A DNA stretch of 57,235 nt from Acidaminobacter sp. JC074 (lineage in GTDB: Bacteria > Bacillota > Clostridia > Peptostreptococcales > Acidaminobacteraceae), in contig NZ_VANV01000007.1 in assembly GCF_022496765.1 (NCBI RefSeq), positions 166,893-224,127 of the forward strand, in the 5' to 3' direction. Below, one piece after another: positions 35,995 through 44,811 of the stretch (positions are counted from its first letter, which is position 1; the number at the start of each line of letters is the position of its first letter). A program made the position numbers and the translations under genes. The notes below the pieces were generated by a model. That model saw only the letters and a list, made by a program, of their open reading frames with translations, was not told where the DNA came from and ran no database searches.

Positions 35995-37102
35995 ACTTAA
36001 ACCTCGACTTTAAGACATACTTTCCATCAAAAGAAAGTTCATCTACAGAAACAACCCTTCTCTTGCCATCTCTCTGTCTCTCTAGATGAATGAGTAAATC
36101 TATAGAGTTTCCAATCATATGTTTAACAGCTACTAAAGGGATATCAAGATGAGATATAATCATCAGCTCCAAGCGACTTAACATATCCTTTGAAGAATTA
36201 GCGTGACCTGTAGACATGGAGCCGTCATGCCCCGTATTCATTGCCTGAATCATTTCTATGGCTTCTGATCCTCTTACCTCACCAACTATGATCCTATCTG
36301 GTCGCATCCTAAGAGAGCATTTAACCAAAGAAGACATATCTACGCCACCCTCACCATCGTAATTTGGTGTTTTGGTTTCAAGTGTGACCAAGTTCTTGAT
36401 GTTGTTGATTTGAAGTTCAGCAGAATCTTCTATGGTAATAATCCGCTCATCTTCTTCCAAATAGGTGGACAAGGCATTTAAAAATGTCGTTTTCCCAGAA
36501 GAGGTTCCACCAGAAACAAAGATATTTTTTCTAGCTCGAACACTTTCAATCAGATAGGACTTAACATGGTCATCTATCAGTCCCATAGTGACGTAGTCTT
36601 CAAGTGTAAAAGTCCTCTTAAAAAACTTACGAATGGTCACAATGGGGCCATTAACTGCAACAGGTTTCATGACGATATTGACTCTAGCACCACTTGGAAG
36701 CCTTGCATCTACGATTGGAGAAGAGGCATTGACCCGTCTGTTAACCTTTGAAACAATTCTTTGAATCACATTGTTTAAATCCTCATAAGAATCAAAGCAT
36801 GTAGAGGTTGTAAGCATCCGTCCTGACCTTTCTATAATAATGGGTTCTAATCCATTGACCATGATTTCATTGATATTAGGATCATCTAGTAGCTTTTGAA
36901 GACGACCCAATCTGTATAAATCATTGTAGACGGTTTCTGCTAGATGCTGACATTCATTTAGGGGCATTTCTTGTGGTTTACGGCTATAAATAAAGTTCAT
37001 CAGCTCTTTATATGACAACTTATCAGATAAAGACAGAACCTGTCTCTTTATTTCAAGTTCAAATGTTTGGCCATTATATGTTGTAACATTTTCGACTGCC
37101 AT
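35984..37102 (-). CDS. tadA: Tad/CpaF-type secretion ATPase
   Basis: 372 residues, hexameric ATPase that powers pilus assembly. N-terminal domain (about 1-120), then Walker A GGTSSGKT, IITIEDSAELQI, the Walker B region RPDRIIVGEVRGSEA and the His-containing TGHDGSMSTGHANS. Complete CpaF family layout. Its start overlaps the tadZ gene by 55 nt, so no separate promoter is likely. Confidence 0.93.
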   Translation of the reverse strand: MAVENVTTYNGQTFELEIKRQVLSLSDKLSYKELMNFIYSRKPQEMPLNECQHLAETVYNDLYRLGRLQKLLDDPNINEIMVNGLEPIIIERSGRMLTTSTCFDSYEDLNNVIQRIVSKVNRRVNASSPIVDARLPSGARVNIVMKPVAVNGPIVTIRKFFKRTFTLEDYVTMGLIDDHVKSYLIESVRARKNIFVSGGTSSGKTTFLNALSTYLEEDERIITIEDSAELQINNIKNLVTLETKTPNYDGEGGVDMSSLVKCSLRMRPDRIIVGEVRGSEAIEMIQAMNTGHDGSMSTGHANSSKDMLSRLELMIISHLDIPLVAVKHMIGNSIDLLIHLERQRDGKRRVVSVDELSFDGKYVLKSRFKYED

Positions 37103-37983
37103 TTCTTCTCCATAACTTCCTGATCTTCTTCTAAATAATATAAGTGATTAACCATCTTTAGTATGTTTTCATGGGCCGTTCCTTTACTTGAGGCCCTATT
37201 AATAAATACACAGTAATCATCTGTACTCTTATGTTTGTAGTAAAACTGAAATCTATAATAATGATTCAAATTTTGTAGGATACACATAATCTTCTTGTGG
37301 ATTTTAAGTTCTTCAAGCCAGGCAGTCTTATAACCAAAATCAATGACAACACTAGAAAAACCAACTTGCTCCAGTATATCAATGAAATTTCTTAAACTGT
37401 CTAATGACACTTGTTTTAAATCATAGATGGTCTCAACCTGGTCTAAAGTCGAAAATGAATCTTTCATAAACTCTGATAACCTATTCTTAAGTTTGTCTGG
37501 GTCATTGTGTAGATAAAACAGAACATCCGTTAAAGACAAACCACTTTTTTTCTCTAAATAATACTGACTACTGGGCGCATGTTCCAATGAAAACCAGAGC
37601 GTTCTGCCCTTTTGACTAAGATATTCTGCCAAGTTTAAACTCAGACTTGTAGAACCTGCTGAAGAAACCACATTTGAAAATCCATAAACTCTAAAAGGAG
37701 AATGTCCTGATAAGTCAGCCTCATGTATGGATGTTAAAAACTCCATGAAATCTTTGCCAGATTGATACTTTCTAATCTTATGGGTCATGACTTGATTCTT
37801 ATCACATAAAGTTAGGACGTGATTTTCATTATATGTCTCTTTCATATCTTGATCACAGATAATAACTGCATCCATTTCGATATCACCAAAGTACAAGTCC
37901 AACCTGTCACTATAGTGTTTTTCATAATATCTTTTTAGTGCTTGAACATACATTTTGTCTTTGCTTACAATCTTAAATTTCAT
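37048..37983 (-). CDS. tadZ: TadZ/CpaE-like atypical ParA-family protein
   Basis: 311 residues from ATG 37983 (MKFKIVSKDK), after GAGGTGG. An N-terminal receiver-like domain (about 1-85) precedes an AAA/MinD-like domain. The Walker A region at 107-115 reads SSAGSTSLS, without the usual Lys residues, while strands such as TLWFSLEHAP and SVVIDFGYK fit the fold. TadZ proteins place the pilus machine at a cell pole (known). The missing Lys suggests weak or no ATP hydrolysis. First gene of the operon. Confidence 0.78.
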   Translation of the reverse strand: MKFKIVSKDKMYVQALKRYYEKHYSDRLDLYFGDIEMDAVIICDQDMKETYNENHVLTLCDKNQVMTHKIRKYQSGKDFMEFLTSIHEADLSGHSPFRVYGFSNVVSSAGSTSLSLNLAEYLSQKGRTLWFSLEHAPSSQYYLEKKSGLSLTDVLFYLHNDPDKLKNRLSEFMKDSFSTLDQVETIYDLKQVSLDSLRNFIDILEQVGFSSVVIDFGYKTAWLEELKIHKKIMCILQNLNHYYRFQFYYKHKSTDDYCVFINRASSKGTAHENILKMVNHLYYLEEDQEVMEKKWQSKMLQHIMAKHLNLK

Positions 37984-37998
37984 AACCACCTCAAACAT

Positions 37999-38027
37999 AT
38001 AATACATTATTTACCATAAATTGTAAA
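37999..38027 (-). promoter_or_regulatory. Promoter of the Tad operon
   Basis: -35 TTTACA (38022-38027), 17 bp, -10 TATTAT (37999-38004) on the minus strand. Only about 10 nt would separate the start of transcription from ATG, so the SD lies at the very 5' end of the mRNA. Confidence 0.7.
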
Positions 38028-38036
38028 TAACAATTC

Positions 38037-38064
38037 AAAAAAAATCTCCTACATCAGTAGGAGA
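38037..38064 (-). terminator. Terminator of pgi-glk
   Basis: TCTCCTAC-ATCA-GTAGGAGA stem (38045-38064) with a U-rich tail on the minus strand. Confidence 0.9.
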
Positions 38065-38073
38065 CTCATTTAT

Positions 38074-39003
38074 TTAATTATAGTGATCTTTGGCAACCAG
38101 TGCAGCACCAATGATGCCAGCATCATTGCCTAACTCTGATATAACAAGCTCTACATCAGAAAACTCTGATAAGAAATACTGCTTGTCTACTTCTTTTTTT
38201 AGTCTTTCAAGTAAGTAGTCACCAGCACCTGATACACCACCACCTAAGGCGATTCTTTCAGGATCTAAAAGTACCAGAACATTAACAATACCTCTAGCCA
38301 AGTACTTGATAAATCTCTCATATGTTTCACATGCAATTACATCTTCTTCTTTAGAAAGATCAATAACATCTTTTGCTGTGATCTTGTCAAGCTCTCTAAG
38401 TTTTGATGGTAACTCAGTAGTTTCAACTAAGTGTTCAGCATACTTGATAATAGCTGTTGCAGAAGCAAAAGTCTCAAAACAACCATTGGAACCGCAGTTA
38501 CAGTCATAGAAATTATCACCGATAATCATATGTCCAAGCTCTGTACCAATACCATGACCACCTCTTACTTCGCGGTCGTCAATGATGATACCACCACCAA
38601 CACCTGTACCAAGTGTCACCATAATACCATTTGCCACACCCTTTAATGAACCAATTTTATATTCTGCATAAGCAGCAACATTGGCATCATTATCAATTGC
38701 AATCGGTAAGCCTAGATTTTTAAGACCATCCATTAACCTCACATGGTTCCAGTGTAGATTTGCACAAGTCAAAACCACACTCATATCTTTATTAACCAGT
38801 CCTGGAATACCTATGCCAACTGCTTCAACCTCTTGGTCAGTAGAATTTCTTAATTCATCAATTAGCATATAGATATCTTTAATTAATTCTTCTGCTGGTC
38901 TATCAGCCATTGTAGGAATGCTTTTCTTAAAGATAAGCTCTCCCTCATCATTCACCAAACCAGCTGCAATATTTGTACCGCCTAAATCGATCCCAATTAA
39001 CAT
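38074..39003 (-). CDS. glk: Glucokinase, ROK family
   Basis: Phosphorylates glucose with ATP. 309 residues. IGIDLGGTNIAAGLV at the N-terminus, IDNDANVAAYAE, TLGTGVGGGII, the ROK zinc motif CNCGSNGCFE (with an upstream His in GTELGHMIIG), and LGGGVSGAGDYL. Eight nt after pgi, so the first two steps of glucose entry into glycolysis are co-expressed. Confidence 0.93.
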   Translation of the reverse strand: MLIGIDLGGTNIAAGLVNDEGELIFKKSIPTMADRPAEELIKDIYMLIDELRNSTDQEVEAVGIGIPGLVNKDMSVVLTCANLHWNHVRLMDGLKNLGLPIAIDNDANVAAYAEYKIGSLKGVANGIMVTLGTGVGGGIIIDDREVRGGHGIGTELGHMIIGDNFYDCNCGSNGCFETFASATAIIKYAEHLVETTELPSKLRELDKITAKDVIDLSKEEDVIACETYERFIKYLARGIVNVLVLLDPERIALGGGVSGAGDYLLERLKKEVDKQYFLSEFSDVELVISELGNDAGIIGAALVAKDHYN

Positions 39004-39011
39004 ATCTACTC

Positions 39012-40346
39012 CTATTTCTTAAGTAATTCTTCTCTTAATGCTTCAAAGCCTGGCTTGCCTAGAAGGGCAAACATATTTTTCTTGTAATCCTCTACGCCTG
39101 GCTGATTGAATGGATTAACACCTACCATGTAGCATGACATAGCGCATGACTTCATAAAGAAGTATAATAACTTACCATAGTTAAATGGTGTTAATGATTC
39201 AATGTTTAAAATAACATTTGGTACACCACCATCAACGTGAGCTAAGATAGTTCCTTTACATGCATTCTTGTTAACAAAGTCCATAGTCTCGCCAACTAGG
39301 TAGTTTAAGTTATCTAGGTTTTGTTCATCTTCTTCAATAGCGATATCACAAGCAACATTTTCAACATTTAAGATTGTCTCAAATAAGATTCTCTGACCAT
39401 CTTGTACGTATTGACCTAATGAGTGAAGATCTGTTGAGTAATCAACTGCAGCTGGGAATAAGCCCTTGCCATCTTTACCTTCTGACTCACCAAATAACTG
39501 TTTCCACCATTCAGCAGTAAAATGTAACTGTGGTTCGTAATCTACGAAGATCTCAATGTCTTTACCATTGTTTAATTGGAAGTTTCTAAGTGAAGCATAT
39601 TGGTAACAAGCATTCTTGTTTAAGTCTAACTCTTGATATTCTTCATAACCTGCAGCAGCACCAGCCATTAATGCATCTACATCAATACCCGAAACCGCGA
39701 TAGGTAACATACCAACACTCGTAAGTACAGAGAATCTACCACCGATATCATCTTTGATACCGAAAGTTTCATACCCTTCTTGATCTGCTAATTGACGAAG
39801 TGCGCCTCTCTTGTAGTCTGTAGTCGCAATAATTCTTTCTTTAGCACCCTCTTTACCGTACTTTTCTTCCATGTATTTTCTGATGATTCTAAATGCTAAA
39901 GCAGGCTCTGTTGTTGTACCTGATTTTGAAATAACATTCACAGAAATGTCTTTACCTTCAATTGCCTCTAAGAAATGAGTCATATATACAGGACTGATGT
40001 TATTCCCCAAGAACATCACCTTTGGAAACTTTCTTTTTTCATCGCTTAAGTCATTGAAGAAAGAATGGTTTAGCGCTTCGATAACCGCTCTTGCACCTAA
40101 ATAAGATCCACCGATACCTACAACTACTAGGATATCTGAATTACCTTGAATCTTTTTTGCACAATCTTTCATTCTGTCGAACTCTTCTTTGTCGTATGTA
40201 ACAGGATAATCTAACCATCCTAAGAAGTCATTACCTGCACCTGTCTTTTCGTGAATAACTTTATGAAGTTCGTTCACTTGATCTTGATAGTTTAACAACT
40301 GATCTGTTGTTATGTTTGCCTTTGAATAATCAACTCTGATACTCAT
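39012..40346 (-). CDS. pgi: Glucose-6-phosphate isomerase
   Basis: Interconverts glucose-6-phosphate and fructose-6-phosphate. A start at 40346 (MSIRVDYSK) follows GGAGGTAACA. The upstream in-frame ATG overlaps this SD. 444 residues, the short Firmicutes form. Motifs: [29 protein letters not shown] (sugar-phosphate loop), [14 protein letters not shown] and a C-terminal [16 protein letters not shown]. Operon with glk. Confidence 0.96.
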   Translation of the reverse strand: MSIRVDYSKANITTDQLLNYQDQVNELHKVIHEKTGAGNDFLGWLDYPVTYDKEEFDRMKDCAKKIQGNSDILVVVGIGGSYLGARAVIEALNHSFFNDLSDEKRKFPKVMFLGNNISPVYMTHFLEAIEGKDISVNVISKSGTTTEPALAFRIIRKYMEEKYGKEGAKERIIATTDYKRGALRQLADQEGYETFGIKDDIGGRFSVLTSVGMLPIAVSGIDVDALMAGAAAGYEEYQELDLNKNACYQYASLRNFQLNNGKDIEIFVDYEPQLHFTAEWWKQLFGESEGKDGKGLFPAAVDYSTDLHSLGQYVQDGQRILFETILNVENVACDIAIEEDEQNLDNLNYLVGETMDFVNKNACKGTILAHVDGGVPNVILNIESLTPFNYGKLLYFFMKSCAMSCYMVGVNPFNQPGVEDYKKNMFALLGKPGFEALREELLKK

Positions 40347-40387
40347 TGTTACCTCCATATATAAATTTTAGTTATTCCCCCAATTTC

Positions 40388-40425
40388 TTAATACCCACTG
40401 GTATTAAACACTATCACTTATTATA
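40388..40425 (-). promoter_or_regulatory. pgi-glk promoter and leader hairpin
   Basis: -10 TATAAT (40420-40425), with TGGAAA as a weak -35 17 bp upstream. The leader contains a perfect 8-bp hairpin TTAATACC-AGTG-GGTATTAA (40388-40407) without a U tail. Confidence 0.65.
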
Positions 40426-40460
40426 CAATAAAATCGGTATCGTTTCCATGTCATTATGAG

Positions 40461-40495
40461 GAATAAGAAAAGATTCCATCATATGATGAAATCTT
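40461..40495 (-). terminator. Terminator of the MBL/peptidase lipoprotein gene
   Basis: Thirteen-bp stem AAGATT.CATCAT / ATGATG.AATCTT with one internal wobble, followed by TTCTTATT on the minus strand. Confidence 0.7.
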
Positions 40496-40540
40496 TACTA
40501 GTAAATTGTAATTATTCACAAAATAACGGTTTATTTAAGA

Positions 40541-42337
40541 CTAAAACTCAAGGCCTTCTAGCCATTCTAAGTATCCATTACTCAATTGATCTTTTGTTAA
40601 TCCTAAGACTGTCAAGATGACTTCATCAGCTGTTTTCTGATTGTTCGATTCAAAAGCCTCATTGAGAGTCGAATCATGGAAAGGCTTCTTACCGGCTTCA
40701 TAAAACAGGTCCATCAGTTTTTCTCTACCGTATGTCTCTTCGATGTATCTGACATACATGTATGAAGTATTGTAAAAGCTTCTTATCTCTTCATTGCTTG
40801 TAGCAGTGTAATAATCATTTGCCTCTAAATCAGCTATGGTTCTTGTAACACTATCCCTACTTAAGTTACTGAGCAGACTGGAATTTTCAATCCCATGTGG
40901 TGCAGAACCATCAAACATGGCAATGCCTTCTAAAAGCCACACCGGCAGGTTGTTGTTGCACATCCTTATGGTAATATGATGAACCACTTCATGCTGCATC
41001 ACACCAGGATAGCCTTTATACCTAGTCGGATGACCTGTATAAAGCTTCAAAGACTCATCCGGCTCTGACCAGCCTGTGAACAACCACTCGTTGGCCGGTA
41101 TACACCTTTGTCTAAGCATTTCTTGGTCTGTAAAAAGTTTAAGTTCAAAGTAAGGATGTGGTTTTTCCTTGTAAACCTTATCAAGGTTATCAAAGGCCAA
41201 ATCAAGCATGTCTACAAACTCTTCTAAACGCCCTTCATCTTTCATATACTTAACTTCAAATCTGTCCGTTTGAAGTGTTTCAAAGTGATAGCCATAATCC
41301 TTCCACATGTCATTTTCATACTTGAAAATAAGCGGATAAGTAAAGACATACTTCTTGTCCATAAAATGTGTTTGTTTAAGATGGACAACGGCTGTATGTT
41401 CATTGATTATTTCAGTGGACTCAATTTCTAGCGAAAGATTGCTGATGGAATCATCTATCATTTGTGTAAACCATCTTTCCTGTTCATTGTAGAAATAAGG
41501 ATTTCTTTTGGTAACGGATGACATGTACAAGTCATAATCCTCATTTTCAATAGCCACAAGACGGTCTCTCATGATGGTTTCAATGGCCTGGTCTAAGGCT
41601 ATGTCTGGTTTTGATAAATCCTCTAATACAATGGTTTCCCCTGGTTTAACAACTAAACTTCCATCGTAATCAAATTTGTTTGCCTGGTTGATATTAAAGC
41701 TACCGTCTGCAGAAGTATGTATTGGAATAACCACCTGAGCTTCTATATCACCAGCAACCATCTCAGCTTCTTCAGGTCCCATATTATAAAAGCCATCCAT
41801 ACAAAGCATGGCATAGTCGATGCTGTAATCCTTAAGCTCTATCATCTGGTCGGTCATTGACGTGTCACCTGAATGGTATATAACAAGATCACCAGATTCA
41901 ATGATAAAGCCACAAGATGAAGTCTGACTGTGATTGCTGTTATAAGCATCTACAGCAGTAATCTTAAGACCTGCAACTTCAACTTGTCCCCCTGATTTGA
42001 TGTCATATGGACACTGAACAATCTGACCATCCTCTTTCATGGTCACCTTAGTCGTTACATTGTGGTCTGTATGTTGATGGGTAACTAAAACAAGGTCAGC
42101 CTCTGCCTTATACTCATTATAAGAACCATATGCCGGATCGATATAAACCACTCTACCATCTGAAAAATCAAGCCTTACACTAGCCCTGCCAAGTACCGTC
42201 AAACTCACTTCAAGGTCACTAACAACTTCTTCAACAAGAGGTGTTTCTTCCACACTGGATTCGTTAGCCTGATCCTGACATGAAAATGTCAAGATAATTA
42301 GCATCATCAAGACAAGATACATCCACCGTTTTTTCAT
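40541..42337 (-). CDS. Lipoprotein fusing metallo-beta-lactamase fold, NTF2-like and gluzincin peptidase domains
   Basis: 598 residues. The lipobox ends at Cys20 (LTFSC). Residues of about 45-240 are a UlaG-like metallo-beta-lactamase fold (HQHTDH at 87-92, HSGDTS, IPIHTSADG). Residues of about 245-355 look NTF2-like (a basic/aromatic TIMRDRLVAIENEDYDLYMSSV segment). Residues of about 355-598 are a peptidase-MA-like gluzincin with HEVVH at 449-453 and the downstream LLEGIA at 468-473 supplying the third ligand. Both active sites look complete. It should act on the outer face of the membrane. Substrate unknown. Confidence 0.82.
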   Translation of the reverse strand: MKKRWMYLVLMMLIILTFSCQDQANESSVEETPLVEEVVSDLEVSLTVLGRASVRLDFSDGRVVYIDPAYGSYNEYKAEADLVLVTHQHTDHNVTTKVTMKEDGQIVQCPYDIKSGGQVEVAGLKITAVDAYNSNHSQTSSCGFIIESGDLVIYHSGDTSMTDQMIELKDYSIDYAMLCMDGFYNMGPEEAEMVAGDIEAQVVIPIHTSADGSFNINQANKFDYDGSLVVKPGETIVLEDLSKPDIALDQAIETIMRDRLVAIENEDYDLYMSSVTKRNPYFYNEQERWFTQMIDDSISNLSLEIESTEIINEHTAVVHLKQTHFMDKKYVFTYPLIFKYENDMWKDYGYHFETLQTDRFEVKYMKDEGRLEEFVDMLDLAFDNLDKVYKEKPHPYFELKLFTDQEMLRQRCIPANEWLFTGWSEPDESLKLYTGHPTRYKGYPGVMQHEVVHHITIRMCNNNLPVWLLEGIAMFDGSAPHGIENSSLLSNLSRDSVTRTIADLEANDYYTATSNEEIRSFYNTSYMYVRYIEETYGREKLMDLFYEAGKKPFHDSTLNEAFESNNQKTADEVILTVLGLTKDQLSNGYLEWLEGLEF

Positions 42338-42386
42338 AACTCGCTCCCTTCGTCCAAATATTCAAACAATTCTTTTTAAAAGATTA

Positions 42387-42941
42387 TCAGTCTTCTAAAG
42401 ACTGATACCACTTAAGTGTTTCAATGCATTCTTCCTGCCATTTGATTCTAGCTTCATTTAGATAAATGCCATTTTTGGTTGCTAGATATGTATTGAGTTC
42501 ATGCCTCGAAGGTCTTTTAACTGTCCTCATTTTTTCTGCATTTCCTGTATACTTGTCTCTTACAGACTTGTTATAGACTAGTGATGTTTCCATCATGTCA
42601 ATAACACTTTCAATTGGCAGCATAGAAGTAAAGTAAAACTTTAAGAGGGCTTCATCCTTTGAGTTAAAATCTTCTACTGACTCATTAAGCCATTCGAGAA
42701 GCACCAATTCTCCCTCTTCTGTTAGACTATAAAGCTTACTTGCCGGTCCCTTATCATTTTCTAGCTTCTCAACTGTTACATAGCCTTTTTCAACAAACTT
42801 TGACATGGTCGGATAAATCTGACCATAAGATGTTTTCCAGAAATGAGACAGTGCATTTTCCACCCACTTTTTCATCTCATAACCTGTCATTGGCTTAATA
42901 CTTAATAGACCTAATAATGCAAATGCATTGGAACTTTTCAT
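42387..42941 (-). CDS. PadR family transcriptional regulator
   Basis: 184 residues. The N-terminal PadR winged helix (about 1-85: FALLGLLSIKPMTGYEMKKWVE, TSYGQIYPTMSKFVEKGYVTVE, LYSLTEEG) is followed by the Vir_act_alpha_C-type dimerisation helices (about 95-180). PadR repressors respond to phenolics, drugs or envelope stress. A perfect TATATC-N5-GATATA repeat lies directly upstream of its SD, suggesting autoregulation. Confidence 0.88.
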   Translation of the reverse strand: MKSSNAFALLGLLSIKPMTGYEMKKWVENALSHFWKTSYGQIYPTMSKFVEKGYVTVEKLENDKGPASKLYSLTEEGELVLLEWLNESVEDFNSKDEALLKFYFTSMLPIESVIDMMETSLVYNKSVRDKYTGNAEKMRTVKRPSRHELNTYLATKNGIYLNEARIKWQEECIETLKWYQSLED

Positions 42942-42952
42942 ACAACCTCCAC

Positions 42953-42969
42953 TATATCAAAAAGATATA
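42953..42969. promoter_or_regulatory. Candidate PadR operator
   Basis: TATATC-AAAAA-GATATA inverted repeat just upstream of the padR-like gene's SD. Further AT-rich partial repeats continue to about 42990. The assignment to PadR is by position only. Confidence 0.45.
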
Positions 42970-43002
42970 TATCATATTTATATAGTATCAAAGCTTATCA
43001 AA

Positions 43003-43030
43003 AAAAGCAAATAAGCACCAAAGGTGCTTA
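43003..43030 (-). terminator. Terminator of the TetR-AraC-EamA operon
   Basis: TAAGCACC-AAA-GGTGCTTA stem (43012-43030) overlapping the EamA stop codon, with TTTGCTTTTTTT on the minus strand. Confidence 0.85.
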
Positions 43031-44023
43031 CGAAGTCACTTCATAATTTGGATGTCCCTTAATCTTCTTTCTGGAAATCAACTTCTTACACGATTTACAG
43101 AAATACGATTCTGACCCACAAGATATTTGTGCTTCCAATTCAGAGTCACAATCTGGACATTTATAAATCTTTTCCATTACCTCACTCCTACTTGGTCTTG
43201 ATGATATTAATAAACCAATAATTAATAAAAGCATACCACTTAACTCTAGAGGACTCAATGATTCCTTTAAGACAAATACACCTAGAAGTGAAGCTGTCAA
43301 TGGTTCAATCAAAGAAAGTGTAACGGCTTCTGGCGAAGAAACATGCTTAAGTCCCCTTACAAATAGGGTATAGGAAAGTCCAGTGGCTATTAAACCTAAA
43401 TGAATCATAAGCATGATGTTACTAACTTTTGTCATCCACGACACATCCACCAGTAAAAGCAGTGGAAGCAATATAAGACCCCCTAAGAAAAATACCTTGC
43501 TTGTTGTATGTTTTGAACCAGCATCAATAAGTTTTCTAGAAAAGTAAACATACATAGCATAAGAAAGTCCTGCTCCCAAAGCTAGAAGAGCACCAAGAAT
43601 TGAAATATCACCGATGATTCTTCCTGCAAATAAAGACAAGCAGCCAATAAGAGAAAGCAAGGTCCCTATCAGCCAACTTTTAGAGAGCGGTCTTTTACAT
43701 AAGTATTCTATGACACCTGAAAAAATGGGTGCAGAACCAATGGCTAACACCGTAGCAAAGGCCACTCCAGCTAGCTTAACACCCATAAAAAACAAGGGTT
43801 GATAAATGGCTATGGCCAAAGATGTCAAAAACAAGTGAAACTTGTTAAAATCCTTAGTCCATCCATACTTGATGATGTCGTATATTAAAAGGCCACCGCC
43901 ACCTATAAGTAACCTTATTGCACCAACACTTAAGGGATGTGCACCTGTTAAAAACGATTGTGAAGTCCCTGTTGTTCCCCATAATATAGCTGCCAGTATA
44001 ATATAAAAATATGATTTTTTCAT
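43028..44023 (-). CDS. EamA/DMT-family transporter with C-terminal zinc ribbon
   Basis: 331 residues from ATG 44023 (MKKSYFYIILAAILWG). The start at 44041 would overlap the SD. Ten TM helices in two EamA halves (IILAAILWGTTGTSQ, later GLSYTLFVRGLKHV, LSLIEPLTASLLG). Unusual is the cytoplasmic tail of about 45 residues with CPDCDSELEAQ and CKSCKKLISRKK, a two-knuckle zinc ribbon. It may be a metabolite exporter. The SD is inside a stable hairpin (44031-44057). Confidence 0.82.
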   Translation of the reverse strand: MKKSYFYIILAAILWGTTGTSQSFLTGAHPLSVGAIRLLIGGGGLLIYDIIKYGWTKDFNKFHLFLTSLAIAIYQPLFFMGVKLAGVAFATVLAIGSAPIFSGVIEYLCKRPLSKSWLIGTLLSLIGCLSLFAGRIIGDISILGALLALGAGLSYAMYVYFSRKLIDAGSKHTTSKVFFLGGLILLPLLLLVDVSWMTKVSNIMLMIHLGLIATGLSYTLFVRGLKHVSSPEAVTLSLIEPLTASLLGVFVLKESLSPLELSGMLLLIIGLLISSRPSRSEVMEKIYKCPDCDSELEAQISCGSESYFCKSCKKLISRKKIKGHPNYEVTS

Positions 44024-44030
44024 AACAAAA

Positions 44031-44057
44031 CCTCCATACACCTATTGTATATGGAGG
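44031..44057 (-). promoter_or_regulatory. SD-sequestering hairpin upstream of the EamA gene
   Basis: The RNA pairs CCTCCATATACA with TGTATGGAGG around a five-base loop, one bulge. The GGAGG used by the EamA start is in the 3' arm. It could also stop some transcripts from the AraC gene (TTTTG follows). Confidence 0.6.
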
Positions 44058-44065
44058 CTTAATTC

Positions 44066-44800
44066 TTATTTATCTAATATAATTTTCTTTTTATCCTTAT
44101 TACGTACAATCTGTCTATACTTTGAAGGCGACATCAAGCCGTGATTTTTAAAGAGTCTTGTTAAAGACGATTGATGTTCATAGCCAACTAAATTAGATAT
44201 CATCAACAAGTCGTAATCCGTTGACTTTAAGTACCTTTTTGCATGTTCTAATCTGACCTTTTGAATATAGATATTTGGGGTCATGCCCATTTTCTTAGAA
44301 AACCACTGAACATAATGATTCACATGATAGTTTTCAATCATGGCAAGCTCAGCTATGGTCAGATTTTCATCAAAGTGCTCATGTATATAGGCTACAGATG
44401 CAGGAACTTCTTCATTTCTTAAATAATCAAAGGCATAAGACAAGAGCTTTTCCAAAGCTTTTACATTGGATCTTTTGGCTTCCTCTGAAATCAAGTATTT
44501 AATGGCCTTCCATCTTTCATCAAGCCTCTTATACTGTTCCTGCCTTATGGTTTCTCCAATAAGGATATGACTGATATCATTTGGAATATCTACAACAAGA
44601 AATTTGTTGGATGTATTCGAATAAAAAGAATGACTGGTATCTGGCGGTAATAAAAACATATGGTTAGGATCCAAAGTTAACTGATTTTCATCTGTTTCAA
44701 TAGATAAACGCCCCTTTATTGGCAGGATCAATTGACTGTAATTATGAAAATGTGTATCTGCTGTTGGTTGATAAGACCTAACTTCGCATAATAACCTCAT
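44066..44800 (-). CDS. AraC family transcriptional regulator
   Basis: 244 residues. The N-terminal cupin domain (HFHNYSQLILPIKGRLSIETDE, FLLPPDTSHSF) probably binds a small ligand. The C-terminal double HTH (about 140-240: LTIAELAMIENYHVNHYVQWFSKKMGMTPNIYIQKVRLEHAKRYL, DLLMISNLVGYEHQSSLTRLFKNHGLMSPSKYR) is complete. It lies between a flavin-binding protein and an EamA transporter. The EamA gene is the likely target (inference). Confidence 0.88.
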   Translation of the reverse strand: MRLLCEVRSYQPTADTHFHNYSQLILPIKGRLSIETDENQLTLDPNHMFLLPPDTSHSFYSNTSNKFLVVDIPNDISHILIGETIRQEQYKRLDERWKAIKYLISEEAKRSNVKALEKLLSYAFDYLRNEEVPASVAYIHEHFDENLTIAELAMIENYHVNHYVQWFSKKMGMTPNIYIQKVRLEHAKRYLKSTDYDLLMISNLVGYEHQSSLTRLFKNHGLMSPSKYRQIVRNKDKKKIILDK

Positions 44801-44811
44801 GATGCCTCCAT

